A stretch of 64,000 nt of DNA, taken from NCBI GenBank assembly GCA_012861695.1, contig JAAOOA010000155.1:528001-592000 (forward strand). The letters run 5' to 3'. The stretch comes from Trematomus loennbergii (lineage: Eukaryota; Chordata; Actinopteri; Perciformes; Nototheniidae). Shown here one piece after another: positions 22,839 through 35,000 of this stretch. The notes below the pieces were generated by a model. The model searched no databases, was not told the origin of the DNA, and was given only the letters and a program-made list of their open reading frames with translations. Each line of letters opens with the position of its first letter. Position 1 is the first letter of the stretch. A program made the translations under genes and the position numbers.

Positions 22839-23061
22839 GCACGATTTGGGGAAATAATCTAATTGCGATATTTCTGACAGATATTGAGATTTGATTTGCG
22901 ATATTTGTTTTTAAGCGACCCAACGGAAGTTTATTGTAAAATGTGGCCATATTTCCGGCTAGGAAGGTCGTATCAACGTGCTCCCGTCTCTAGCACCCCC
23001 GCAGCCCGAGCTACGAGTGGAAGAACTAAACTTACATGAAACTTCCGTTGGGTTGCTTTAA
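22839..23061. mobile_element. Short TIR element in tax1bp3 intron 2 (+ copy)
   Basis: Inner ends AAGCGACCCAACGGAAGTTT and (inverse) AAAGCAACCCAACGGAAGTT delimit about 150 bp inside an older hAT-like remnant (GGGCTGCACGATTTGGGG). The same insertion is present at the equivalent place of the inverted copy (about 34498-34700), so it predates the duplication. Confidence 0.75.
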
Positions 23062-23215
23062 AGTCAAGCTTCAGTTTCAGACTCACCCTGTAATAGAAAC
23101 ATGTGATGGAGCATTACTAACCTGACTCAGATGCTTTCACCAAACCATCTAGGAAAGCTCCATTGGAAGCCATTTGGAAAAGGACAGGCACTTTCAGATC
23201 AATCTGTCTATCACC

Positions 23216-23330
23216 TATCATGGGCCACTTCTGATTGGTTAACAATGGCTGGTACATGTGGAGCACAGCACTTCTGATTGGTTAACAATGGCTGGTACAT
23301 GTGGAGCACAGCACTTCTGATTGGTGTGGA
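23216..23330. repeat. 46-bp VNTR in tax1bp3 intron 2 (+ copy)
   Basis: Units of the type TGATTGGTTAACAATGGCTG followed by GTACATGTGGAGCACAGCACT occur about twice here, against about five in the inverted paralogue (34105-34335). Confidence 0.8.
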
Positions 23331-25110
23331 TGACTGACACACAAGAAGAAAAAAAATGTATTTTAAAATGTTTAAAAAATCGCAGGCTTTGCGATTTGAT
23401 AATTGCATCATTTCAAATCAGCAATACAAACATGAAGACAAACTTTCTCGCTTCAAAGTTCTCCGTATCAAAATGGAACAAAAGAACACGGTCAAAAGTC
23501 TATACCGCTTCCCGTCTAATCACACTCAGCTGTGAACCATCGTCCTGCATATAGAGGCATATAGACATGCACGTCATACCCGACAGCGCACATCTGACAA
23601 CAAGTGAGACTTAAGTTAACATCTTTTAAACCGTAGTGTGACTCACAAAAACAATAAGAGTTTACTCTAAATCCTTATATTATCAAGCCAAACATTCAAA
23701 CCATAATGATGAAAGGAAAAAGGCTCTAACAGTGTGTGCGTCTTTTAGGTATTCAATGAACTGCAGCAGTTTGCAATGCATGCTGTCCCAGTAGCACACA
23801 CATCTGAATATCTTGAGTTCAGGTATTCAACAACAAATGTGTTACTACAGCAGTTATCTCTGAGTTAGAGAGGAAGGGCAAGCCTGGACACATTACCTGC
23901 ACCCTGAGGAGGAGACAGACCAGACTCCCCTCACTGATGTCATATGTCTGACTGCAGGTTTCTACAGAGTGTGGTTCACCTGATGTCAGACACACACCTC
24001 GTTGCAGAGCCTGTGCGTCAAATCAATTCCTCTATGTGCAACACAAGGTTCATATAAAGGGCTGGACATGAATAGGAAAGTGAGAAACCACAATCTTTTG
24101 TTCCATGTCCCATTTAGCCTTCTTCTTCTTCTTCTTCTTCTCTCAAACTATTTATTCCCTAAAAGTCAACAAAAACCTTCCTTGGCGATTTAACATTTTA
24201 TTAAAGCAGATGGATTATAGCACGGATTATCTTGTGTGCGATTTATTATTGTTGATTGTTGTTATTTAATATTTTTGAGGTACTGGTTTCTATATTTTGT
24301 AATAAGATACGATAAGAAGTACTTTATTGATCCAATTTGGGCATTTTTTGCGTCGCAGCTGCATAAAAAGACGAGGCATTGTACATTAGAGAAATGAAAA
24401 GACTAGCTGATGCTCAAATTGTAATTCTTTTATATCTGTATCTGTCTGTACTTGATATAAAGTGGATGATGTGTAACAGTAGGTGTGTTTTCTGTGTCCT
24501 CAGGGGATCTATGTGACCAGGATAACTCCGGGAGGACCAGCGGAAACAGCCGACCTGAGGATGGGAGACAAAATAATGCAGGTGTGTAGAGAAACTCAAT
24601 CTAGATCCACTCTATCATTATCAATATACAGGGTGCGTACGGGTGCTGGAAATCCTTGAAAATGCTTGAAATTGTACGAGGTGTTTTCAAGGTTTGAAAA
24701 GTGCTTGAATTTTGGGAATGGTGCTTGAATTTGGGATAAAGTGCTTGAAATTGTAAATGCTTACTTCGCTTTTTAGATTAAAAAAAATAAAGAAGTCGGA
24801 GCGCGCTTAATTGCTTCTCTTTTACATAAAACAGCTCCGCTCCGGCCTTCCCGCGCAATGCGCGTGACCGGCAAGTGTTTTTGTTACGTGTGTGACCTGG
24901 GCATTCTGATGAGAGTGATAGATGACAGTATGCCAGGAGGTTGCCGTTTCAACGAGCGTTGGCTAGCAGAAGACAAATACAAGCCATGGCTAAGACGAGG
25001 GTCAAGCCCAAGAGTAGCCTCCTGCAAAGTGTGCAACAATAACGATGCGAGAGTCTGCGCTGACGAGCCACACACCACACGAAAGGTACGCCAGAGTAGA
25101 GCATTTTAGA

Positions 25111-25539
25111 TTAGGCTATCGTTGCATGTAAAATACATGACACTTTTCTCTGTGCGCGGCAAAACAAGCTCGCCAAAATGGCTTCACTAGGCAGTATTTT
25201 AAGTGTCCGAAAATGACAATAAAATAGCGGTATGCAACGTGTGGTGAAGCAGAAATCCTGCAGCTCCACCCGCTGTGACGGACCGGTGAGCGGAGCAGAA
25301 CACACTAAGAGTTAGACCTAACACACTTAGCTATTTTATCTACCTCTGGAACAAGCTAAACTAGTTATAAATATATTTATTCTTCACTGTCGGGTCGCTC
25401 ATTACTGGATCAGTGAGCTGCAGGAGATACTGACGGGCTGTCAGGAGAGAGAGAGAGGGAGAGAGAGGAAAAGAGAGCGATATCGGCCGATACTGATTCC
25501 GGCGATCGGCTCCAAAATTGGCGATCGGAGCATCCCTAA
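25111..25539 (+). mobile_element. 5'-truncated BED-hAT element, third copy
   Basis: Matches 14655-15318 from AAAATACATGACACTTTTCT through the ATGGCTTCACTAGG BED start to the right end GATCGGAGCATCCCTA. The left inverted repeat is missing and the frame is broken. Confidence 0.8.
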
Positions 25540-26029
25540 TAATTGTATATGATGTGTTTTATAATGATTGATCATGAAAGTGTTCTCAAAGCTGTAAAGG
25601 TGCAGCTAGTTTGAATGACTTTGTATACTGCAGGGTAGCTTGTGAATTTACTCCAGGTGGAACTAAAGTCTGATTAACACTTGATTATATTTCACATCAT
25701 TCATCCACATCTGTAAAGTAACTAAAGGTATTAAATACATGTAGTGGAGTCAAAGTACACCATTTACCTCTGCTTGTGTTCAACCTAAAAGTACCTCAAA
25801 AATAGTAATCAATAATATATTGAAAAGTTATTTGGCTGATTGTTTTATATTGGCTCAGCCAGGTTATATGGGATGCCCAGTCTACGTACAGATGGGTCTC
25901 ATTTTGAAATATTAAACTTAGTTTTCTTTTCTAACATTTTTAATTTTTCATCCTCATGTAGAATGCTATTATGAAACACACATTTGGTTGTTTTAGCATA
26001 AAGAACATCTGATTTAATGTGAGGTACCA

Positions 26030-26865
26030 TCATCACCTTCTCCGGCCAGGACATTACCCTCTCCTCAATAGTCACCAACCTGGGTGTTAAAATGGACGCC
26101 CATCTCACCTTTGAGGCCCACATTAAACAGCTGTGCAAGAACTCCTTCTATCACCTCAGGAACATCGCCAAACTCCGCCCCACACTCACTCTGTCCGACG
26201 CCGAAAAGCTAGTCCACGCCTTTGTCTCCTCGAGGCTGGACTACTGCAATGCACTCCTCATCGGGATCCCTAACAAAAGCATCCAGAAGCTCCAGTACAT
26301 CCAGAACAGCGCTGCTAGGATCCTGATGAGGGTGTGCAAATATGATCACATCACCCCCATCCTTAAATCACTACACTGGCTCCCCGTGGAACTGAGGATC
26401 GAATTCAAGGTCTCCGTCCTCACCCACCAGTGTGTCCATGGCAACTGCCCCTCCCTACCTCAAGGAACTCCTCACCCCCCATACCTCCTTGCGGACCACC
26501 CGCTCCAGCAACTCCTACCTGCTCAAACCCCCCAGGACTAAGCTCCGTACCATGGGAGACCGGGCCTTCTGCTCGGCTGCTCCCAGTCTGTGGAACGCTC
26601 TCTCCCGACCACATGAGAGCACCACAGAGCGTGGAGGCTTTTAAAAAAGGCCTCAAAACCCATCTTTTCAAAAGAGCCTTTGCCTAGACCCCTTTTACCA
26701 TCCTTTTATCTTTATTTTTATTTATTTATTTTTTATTGCTTTTTATTAATTCTACCGTGTTGTGTCATGTCTATTTATACTGTTCCTGCTCACTGCCTGT
26801 AGCACTTCGGGATTTGAATTCGAATATGAAGTGCTTTATAAATCGAACCCATTATTATTAGGTAG
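26030..26865 (+). mobile_element. L2/CR1-type LINE 3' end (reverse transcriptase C-terminus)
   Basis: The frame reads LTFEAHIKQLCKNSFYHLRN, AFVSSRLDYCNALLIGIP, LQYIQNSAARIL, then ILKSLHWLPVELRIEFK and, after a frame change near 26440, PPYLKELLTPHTSLRTTRSS. This is the C-terminal signature of fish L2/Rex/CR1-group LINEs. It ends in CGAACCCATTATTATTA, a short microsatellite-like tail. The 5' part is missing, as usual for LINE copies. Confidence 0.85.
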
Positions 26866-27153
26866 GGAAATAATCATTTGAGTATAAGTATGTGCATATA
26901 AATATGTAATTTACAACAGCTGTAAGATGCTTGAAAAGCTTGAAAATGCACCTTGAAAATGCTTGAAAAGTGCTTGAATTTGACTTTGGAAAAGGTGTAA
27001 GAACCCTGAAATATGTCTTTTCTGAAACGCAGTCTTCCTCCTCTTCCTCTTCTTCCAGGTGAACGGCTACGATATGACCATGATGACCCACGACCAGGCG
27101 CGCAAAAGACGAAGAAGAACGAGGACGTCGTGCGGCTTCTGGTGACCAGGAAG

Positions 27154-27366
27154 CAGGGGCGGACTGGGACTACAAATCAGCCCGGGACTCTCGACCGGCC
27201 CACTTCGGTACCGCCGACCCACCTCGGTGCCGCAAGTCAATACCGCAAGGGGGGGGGAGGGGGGTGCTAGTGGCTTATCCGACCGGCCCACATCGTCCGA
27301 CCGGCCCACTTCTGTACCGGCCCATCGGGATTCGTCCCGAACGTCCCGATGGCCAGTCCGCCCCTG
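27154..27366. mobile_element. 213-bp TIR element inside tax1bp3 exon 4, perfect 8-bp TSD
   Basis: Ends CAGGGGCGGACTGG and CCAGTCCGCCCCTG form a perfect 14-base inverted repeat. The flanks are the identical 8-mer CCAGGAAG (27146-27153 and 27367-27374), as for hAT elements. The opposite-strand copy has the uninterrupted sequence at the same codons (VTRKSLEE). Confidence 0.93.
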
Positions 27367-27663
27367 CCAGGAAGTCCTCTGGAGGAGGCCGTGAAGAACT
27401 CAATGGGCGGTTACCAACGACAGTAAAGTAACACAGATGATGGTGTCACCGTGGCCTTTAAAACTGCGGCAATGCAACGCGTTCAATATCTACGTGACTC
27501 AAGTGTCTGCAGAGGACAGTCATTGGACAATAGGACGGGGCTCTTTATGTCCACACACACATCTTCTTGATCTTTTAAACATCTCCGTAGCATCTCCGTC
27601 TGAATTGAGGAGCAACCCAAGAAACCCAGATTATCAAGGCACGACAAAATGAATTATTCTTTT

Positions 27664-28495
27664 GTAAAATGTTCATTTTTTTCTTATTTTCAAAAGGTTT
27701 CTGTATAAAAACCTAACTAAGGGTAGCAGCAGGGAACAGTTTATCCAGATATTCCTAATATTTACTATAATTACAGTTCTCTTGCTCTGGTTATTGAACA
27801 AAATCGTCTGAAATGAGGCGTTTTTCAGGACATGTGTAACATAACGCTTCCACATGTCTCCACACACATCTGTTTTCAAATAAACAAACCACCACATCTT
27901 CAAGGTATTTGCTTTCAGTCGTTGGACAACAGGACGGTGCTCTTTATGCCCACACACACTAATTATCATCTTATCTACTTCACCTTTTAAAACATCTCCG
28001 TAGCATCTCCGTCTGAAATGAGGAGCAACCTTAAAAATCCAGATTATCAGGGCACACATTATTTTTTTTGACAAATCTTTTAGTAAAATGTTCATTTTTT
28101 TCTTATTTTCAAAAGGTTTCTGTATAAAAACGGTTAGGCTATTTTATATATCATTAGAAAGACTGATTCTTATTATTACATTATAAGCTTATTGTGCTCA
28201 TTTATGTGGCTGTGACTTTGGAATAAATAGACCCAATAACCCCCCCCCCCCCAAGTTTTGATGCGGAGGACAGGAACGAAGGGAAAAGTTACATGAGAAA
28301 GTGTTTAGCTTGCAATATTGAAAGTAGCAAGGTGGAGTGCAGAGACTGAGAGAACACAAAGAGGTAGTCAGAACAGCACATCGCACCGGCCTTGACTTTG
28401 TATGGGAGCCGCACGCCCCCGCAAGGAAGCAACATTATGGTTTTCCACTATATCTGAAGAAACGTTAGAGAAAACAAATTAGTATGACGGTGCCA
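27664..28495 (+). repeat. tax1bp3 3'-flank segment, copy 2
   Basis: Follows the stop codon of the + copy by about 240 bp and is nearly identical to 21768-22605. With that copy it brackets the + tax1bp3 pseudogene as direct repeats. A C-run of about 11 bases (28241-28251) differs from copy 1. Confidence 0.85.
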
Positions 28496-28860
28496 GAGTA
28501 GGGAGGGACTTCCACAGGCCGGCCGAATGCTGATTGGAGGATCGTGTTGCCAAGAGACTCTATCTGAGTCTGTGCACCAACCAAAGAGAACCAAGTCTAA
28601 ACCGCGGTATCTCTTCAGCTAGTCTTGACCAATCATAAATGTACGGGCAACGACCTGTGTAATAAAGTGTATTGTCGCACGAGGTTTGAGGCTCTTGACG
28701 GATTTGGTGGTTACAGATGACAGCTTTGCTGCCTGTGATTTCCAAAGACGTGATGAGTCCTTGGCCAAGTGAATATATATCTTTTGCTTTCTTTACAATA
28801 AATAGTTCAACTTAGAAGTTGTCTGTCTTTCCTGGAATTCTGAACCCAACAACAGCTGGA
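28496..28860 (+). other. Unclassified segment, possibly a solo LTR
   Basis: TATA-like GAATATATATC near 28770, AATAAA near 28796 and a T/C-rich tail ending CCCAACAACAG give it an LTR-like look. No paired copy, primer binding site or target duplication was seen. Weak call. Confidence 0.25.
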
Positions 28861-29950
28861 AATGAGTCGGTCTTTCAGCTCTAACTCGAGAGGAGTGCTT
28901 CTAAATCCAAATCCAAAATGAACTGGTGCAGAACATTAAAATGAAACTTCCCGACAAGGTTTTGCTTTCTAAATCTTGCAGAATCAGGGCTGCTTGTTTC
29001 CCGAGTGCTCAGTGATTGGTTGCAGGCTCAGATTTTAAGAGATGAAACGCCTCGGTAAACACTCAAAGGTCAGGGAACAGATTCTGTGCTTTGAAATGTC
29101 AGCTGATTACTTGATAACAGGCGACATGAAGCCATCTGAAGAGCCTGGAGATTAAAATAAAAGGCTTTGCACGTGGGGATTTAGAAGCAGGCATACTTTA
29201 CACAATCTGACACAAGTAGGAAATTATAAAAGTGATTCTTCTCTAATGTTGTTCACTAGTTTCTCAAATCAGTGTTTTGACATGCAGTGGCTCCATCGAT
29301 AAAAGACATGTGGAAAAAACAACTGCTATGGATTCCTAATCATCATGTTTCCCTGCCAATTACTAGATACTATTAAACACCTGAGCTCTGTAAAGAACAT
29401 CCGTAAACATTAATGCATCTTGCAATTTATTTATCTATATATCATATTCCATTTATGTGTAGAGAGACTCTTCTTGGACTATCTCTATTGTGTTTGTATT
29501 TACTTGCACGTCTTACAACATTCTCTTGCACTATTTTTATTGATTTGATTTGTTTTATGTCCTATATATATTCCTGTTGCTCTGTTAGAGGAGCCTGGGA
29601 CTTAAGACTTGTTTTGTCTTGTGTACCCATTAGCCAATCAGCAACCAAGGTAACCCCCCCCCCCCCTTATCACCTGAATCTCCTCCTAGAGCACCATTGA
29701 GTTCTTTTAACCAATCTCTCTCAGAGGGGCGTGGGAGGGGCTCCTTATTTTCATCTAAAGTACAGACAGAAATCAGCACTTTGGAAACAGGGCTGAAACA
29801 GAGGGATTATGGGTAATGCAATGATCTGTTTGGTGTTTCAGCCAATCAGAGACAGGCTCTGTATATATCTGAGACCTGTGATATATTGATGAAAGACAGT
29901 ATAATAGGAGACCTTTAAAGTCTGAAAGGTTATGAATCAGTTTTGTAGAG
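28861..29950. other. Spacer at the centre of the inverted duplication
   Basis: No gene found. A C-run at 29656-29666 and repeat-like phrases (GGATTATGGGTAATGCAATG near 29803) suggest old mobile DNA. Confidence 0.4.
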
Positions 29951-30831
29951 CAGTGAATCTCAAATGGGGGTACATGGTCCTCTAGTGGTACCTTTGGGGT
30001 ACTGCAGGGTGTAAATGAGGTTTAGTGATGCAAACTACTAAAAGTGTACCTTAGCAAAATGATGCAGCTATATTCATGTCCTGAGGTTATTGCACAGTGT
30101 ATTGTTTATTACTGAAAGTGTTTTATATTGATCAGACACAGATGACACATCACTATATTGTAATTATTTATATAGGTTTTTATTTTGATATCAAAAAGGT
30201 GTGGGGTACTTGGCAGAGGCAGTATTTAAAATGGAGGTGTTGCTGAAAAGGATCAGGTTTTATGGTGGTAAAAACACAATTACACCAATTAAATATGTCT
30301 TAGACATTAGGACACATATTTTTAGACGGACCTTTAACATTCATTTATTGTCATTGGTATAAAAGGCGAATCCCTTTCCTGTTGAACAGTGGAATAAATT
30401 GTAATAACACACTTGATAGATAAGGTTATTTATGTCACACTAATGATCACACTGTTGTTGTAACACACAGAGAACAAAATATATTATATATAGTATAAGA
30501 AAGAACCAATAACATCACCCAAGGATATAAGATAGTGTTTCAAAGCAAAGTCAATGGTTATGATTTCACTCTGAAGTGTATATAAAAGTTAGTGTGGGAA
30601 ACAAATGGGTTTTATTACATTTAGTGGTGTTAGGTATTCCCATAAGGCTGCTGAGAACATTATTAAACCACATTCCCTGCTGCTGTGTTTCTGAGCTGAT
30701 TCCAGGGTGAAACTAGCAGGTTTTGCTCGTATCAAAAAGTAAGAAAAATACCAACTTTCCCACGCTGAAGAAGATTAAAGTGATATAGGAGAAATGAAAT
30801 GATACCGTGAAGTCAGTCAAGCTGGAGGAAT
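29951..30831. repeat. Dispersed 0.88 kb repeat, copy 2
   Basis: Same orientation and near-identical to 13-888. It lies in the spacer between the two tax1bp3 copies. Confidence 0.85.
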
Positions 30832-31109
30832 GTTAGCATGAGATACACTGGGGTTATTTTAGCACACGCAGAATGAAAAAGGACTACTTTAACACATACA
30901 AAAAAAATAATTAGTGAATACATTGTGCATACGATATTGATTTGTTGTACCTTTAGATACAGAAAGAAAATGATTATAAAAACTGCTTCGATCATTTCAA
31001 AACTTTAACTTTGGCATCAATGCTGTAGAGTTGAGACTGTTTTCTTTTAATGAGATGAAACGCGGATGATTAACGAAACATTAATGACGCACAACATTTG
31101 ATCAAAGAG

Positions 31110-31790
31110 ACTAAGATTGCTTCCAAATAACTCGTATCAAGCAAATACCTCCAGAGTGGGAATGAGTTGAAGATTTGTTTATTGAAAACAGATGCCTAGT
31201 AGAGACATGTGGAAGCATTATGTTAGAAAATGTCCTGAAAAAACACCTAATGTCAGCCCGCTTTTGTTCACAAACCAGAGCAAGAACTGTAATTGGAGTA
31301 AATATTAGGAATATCTGGATAAACTGTTCCCTGCTGCTACCCTTAGTTAGGTTTTTATCAGATGTTTTACTAAAGAAAGTTTCAGAACACAACGTTTAGC
31401 AATAACTGGAAGTAAAAAGTGATTTGGATTTCATTTTTTCGTGCCTGATAATCTGGATTTTTTCTCCTCATTTCAGACGGAGATGCTACGGAGATGTTTA
31501 AAAGGTGAAGTAGATAAGATGATAATTAGTGTGTGTGGCATAAAGAGCACCGTCCTGTTGTCCAACGACTGAAAGCAAATACCTTGAAGATGTGGTGGTT
31601 TGTTTATTTGAAAACAGACATGTGGAAGCGTTATGTTACAAATGTCCTGAAAAAACGCCTCATTTCAGCCGATTTTGTTCAACAACCAGAGCAAGAGAAC
31701 TGTAATTATAGTGAATATTAGGAATATCTGGATAAACTGTTCCCTGCTGCTACCCTTAGTTAGGTTTTTATACAGAAACCTTTTGAAAAT
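31110..31790 (-). repeat. tax1bp3 3'-flank repeat units, inverted side
   Basis: Two diverged units (about 31110-31380 and 31470-31790) correspond in inverse orientation to 21768-22605 and 27664-28495. Shared phrases include CCCTGCTGCTACCCTTAG and ACATGTGGAAGC. They lie beyond the 3' end of the minus-strand tax1bp3 copy, as expected for its 3' flank. Confidence 0.8.
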
Positions 31791-32038
31791 AAGAAAATAA
31801 TGAACATTTTACAAAAAAAAATCGTGCCCTGATAATCTGGGTTTCTTGGGTTGCTCCTCAATTCAGACGGAGATGCTACGGAGATGTTTAAAAGATCAAG
31901 AAGATGTGTGTGTGGACATAAAGAGCCCCGTCCTATTGTCCAATGACTGTCCTCTGCAGACACTCGAGTCACGTAGATATTGAACGCGTTGCATTGCCGC
32001 AGTTTAAAGGCCACGGTGACACCATCATCTGTGTTACT

Positions 32039-35000
32039 TTACTGTCGTTGGTAACCGCCCATTGAGTTCTTCACGGCCTCCTCCAGAGACTTCCTGGTCA
32101 CCAGAAGCCGCACGACGTCCTCGTTCTTCTTCGTTAGTCTTTTGCGCGCCTGGTCGTGGGTCATCATGGTCATATCGTAGCCGTTCACCTGGAAGAAGAG
32201 GAAGAGGAGGAAGACTGCGTTTCAGAAAAGATATTGATAATGATAGAGTGGATCTAGATTGAGTTTCTCTACACACCTGCATTATTTTGCTCCCATCCTC
32301 AGGTCGGCTGTTTCCGCTGGTCCTCCCGGAGTTATCCTGGTCACATAGATCCCCTGAGGACACAGAAAACACACCTACTGTTACACATCATCCACTTTAT
32401 ATCAAAGTACAGACAGATATAAAAGAATTACAAGAGAGTAGAAGAAGAAGAAGAGCAGAAGAAGAAGAGAAGAAGAAGAAGAAGAAGAGAAGAAGAAGAA
32501 GAAGAAGAAGAAGAAGAAGAAGAAGAAGAGAAGAAGAAGAAGAAGAAGAAAGAAGAAGAAGAAGAAGAAGAAGAAGAAGAAGAAGAAGAAGAAGAAGAAG
32601 AAGAAGAAGAAGAAGAAGAAGAAGAAGAAGAAGAAGAAGAAGAAGAAGAAGAAGAAGAAGAAGAAGAAGAGAAGAAGAAGAAGAAGAAGAAGAAGAAGAA
32701 GAAGAAGAAGAAGAAGAAGAAGAAGAAGAAGAAGAAGAAGAAGAAGAAGAAGAAGAAGAAGAAGAAGAAGAAGAAGAAGAAGAAGAAGAAGAAGAAGAAG
32801 AAGAAGAAGAAGAAGAAGAAGAAGAAGAGAAGAAAGAAGAAGAAGAAGAAGAAGAAGAAGAAGAAGAAGAGAAGAAGAAGAAAAGAAGAAAGAAGAAGAA
32901 GAAGAAGAAGAGAAGAAGAAGAAGAAGAAGAAGAAGAAGAAGAAGAAGAAGAAGAAGAAGAAGAAGAAGAAGAAGAAGAAGAAGAAGAAGAAGAAGAGAA
33001 GAAGAAGAAGAAGAAGAAGAAGAAGAAGAAGAAGAAGAAGAAGAAGAAGAAGAAGAAGAAGAAGAAGAAGAAGAAGAAGAGAAGAGAAGAAGAAGAAGAA
33101 GAAGAAGAAGAAGAAGAAGAAGAAGAAGAAGAAGAAGAAGAAGAAGAAGAAGAAGAAGAAGAAGAAGAAGAAGAAGAAGAAGAAGAAGAAGAAGAAGAAG
33201 AAGAAGAAGAGAAGAAGAAGAAGAAGAAGAAGAAGAAGAAGAAGAGAAGAAGAGAAGAAGAAGAGAAGAAGAAGAAGAAGAAGAAGAAGAGAAGAAGAAG
33301 AAGAAGAAGGAAGAAGAAGAAGAAAAGAAGAAGAGAAGAAGAAGAAGAAGAGAAGAGTGTTTGCACATAGAGGAATTGATGGTTGACGCACAGGCTCTGC
33401 AACGAGGTGTGTGTCTGACATCAGGTGAACCACACTCTGTTAGAAACCTGCAGTCAGACAATGACATCAGTGAGGGGAGTCTGGTCTGTCTCCTCCTCAG
33501 GGTGCAGGGATGTGTCCAGGCTTGTCCTTCCTCTCTAACTCAGGAGATAACTGCGTAGTAACACATTTGTTGTTGAATACCTGAACTCAAGATATTCAGA
33601 TGTGTGTGTCGTGAAATAAAGCAATGTTGTGCTACTGGACAGCATGCATGCAAACTGCTGCAGTTCATTGAATACCTAAAAGACGCACACACTGTAGAGC
33701 CTTTTCCTTTCATCATTATGGTTTGAAGTTTGGTCTTGATAATATAAGGATTTAGAGTAAACTCTTATTTGTTTTTGTGAGTCACACTACGGTTTAAAAG
33801 ATGTTAACTTAAGTCTCACTTGTTGTCAGATGTGCGCTGTCGGGTATGACGTGCATGTCTATATGCCTCTATATGGCAGGACGATGGTCACAGCTGAGTG
33901 TGAGTTAGACGGGAAGCGGTATAGACTTTTGACCGTGTTCTTTTTGTTCCATTTTGATACGGAGAACTTTGAAGCGAGAAAGTTTGTCTCATGTTTGTAT
34001 TGCTGATTTGAAATGATGCAATTATCAAATCGCAAAGCTGCGATTTTTAAAAACATTTTAAAATTTAAATTATTATTTTTTTTCTTCTTGTGTGTCAGTC
34101 ATCCACACCAATCAGAAGTGCTGTGCTCCACATGTACCAGCCATTGTTAACCAATCAGAAGTGCTGGCTCCACATGTACCAGCCATTGTTAACCAATCAG
34201 AAGTGCTGTGCTCCACATGTACCAGCCATTGTTAACCAATCAGAAGTGCTGTGCTCCACATGTACCAGCCATTGTTAACCAATCAGAAGTGCTGTGCTCC
34301 ACATGTACCAGCCATTGTTAACCAATCAGAAGTGGCCCATGATAGGTGATAGACAGATTGATCTGAAAGTGCCTGCCTTTTCCAAATGGCTTTCCAATGG
34401 AGCTTTCCTAGATGGTTTGGTGAAACATCTGAGTCAGGTTAGTAATGCTCCATCACATGTTTCTATTACAGGGTGAGTCTGAAACTGAAGCTTGACTTTA
34501 AAGCAACCCAACGGAAGTTCATGTAAGTTTAGTTCTTCCACTCGTAGCTCGGGCTGCGGGGGTGCTAGAGACGGGAGCACGTTGATACGACCTTCCTAGC
34601 CGGAGATATGGCCGCATTTTACAATAAACTTCCGTTGGGTCGCTTAAAAACAAATATCGCAAATCCAATCGCAATATCTGTCAGAAATATCGCAATAGAT
34701 TATTTCCCAAAAAAAAGTGGATATTAAATGTAGAAACGAGAAAACGCCACGACACACACTCTTACTTTGTCAGCCTTGTCGTCAGAGAAGGGGTTCTGTC
34801 CGGGGTCCTGGTCGATCCCTCCTCCGATGCTGAAGCCCAGGATCAGATTATCTCCCTGCCGCAGCTTCTTGATCTCAATCCGTTGCTGTTCCACAGGAAA
34901 CAAATCATCGTTATAAGGCTTTACCCGTTACATTTATAAACCCTGACACACAAAATACTTTTAGTAGTTTATAAAAACTCCCCAAAACTGAAATAAAAAG

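Larger units (their letters stand above)
24629..27008. mobile_element. hAT-like element in intron 3 of the + tax1bp3 copy
   Basis: Begins CAGGGTGCGTACGGG, ends AAGGTGTAAGAACCCTG, and has the repetitive TTGAAAATGCTTGAAATTG body seen in fish hAT derivatives. The inverted tax1bp3 copy reads straight through the site (ATCAATATCTTTTCTGAAA in transcript sense), giving the empty allele. Two further elements are inserted inside it (25111-25539 and about 26030-26865), along with an ACTTGAGTAA-type remnant (about 25545-25800). Confidence 0.75.
22663..27426 (+). pseudogene. tax1bp3: tax1bp3 (TIP-1, single PDZ) duplicate, broken, lacking exon 1
   Basis: Exon 2 (22663-22772) encodes QRIEIKK-GDNLILGFSIGG; a 9-base deletion removes LRQ, and a missing C in the NPFSDD region shifts the frame. 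Exon 3 (24504-24581) is intact: GIYVTRITPGGPAETADLRM. Exon 4 (27059-27426) begins VNGYDMTMMTHDQARK. It loses four bases near 27111 and is split by a 213-bp element at 27154. It ends with the expected tail (EEAVKNSMGGYQRQ then TAA). TAX1BP3 is a small protein made almost entirely of one PDZ domain that binds C-terminal motifs and regulates beta-catenin and Rho signalling. Exon 1 is absent: the duplication breakpoint lies in intron 1. A second, better preserved copy lies on the opposite strand at 32039-37341. Confidence 0.92.

Noticed and set aside
28496..28860. Confident solo LTR of a retroelement
   Set aside because: TATA and AATAAA words alone are weak. No second LTR, primer site or target duplication was found, so it is kept only as a low-confidence note.
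32287..33558. Open frames of 324-423 codons on both strands across the GAA tract
   Set aside because: They encode only runs of single residues produced by a period-3 repeat in every frame.
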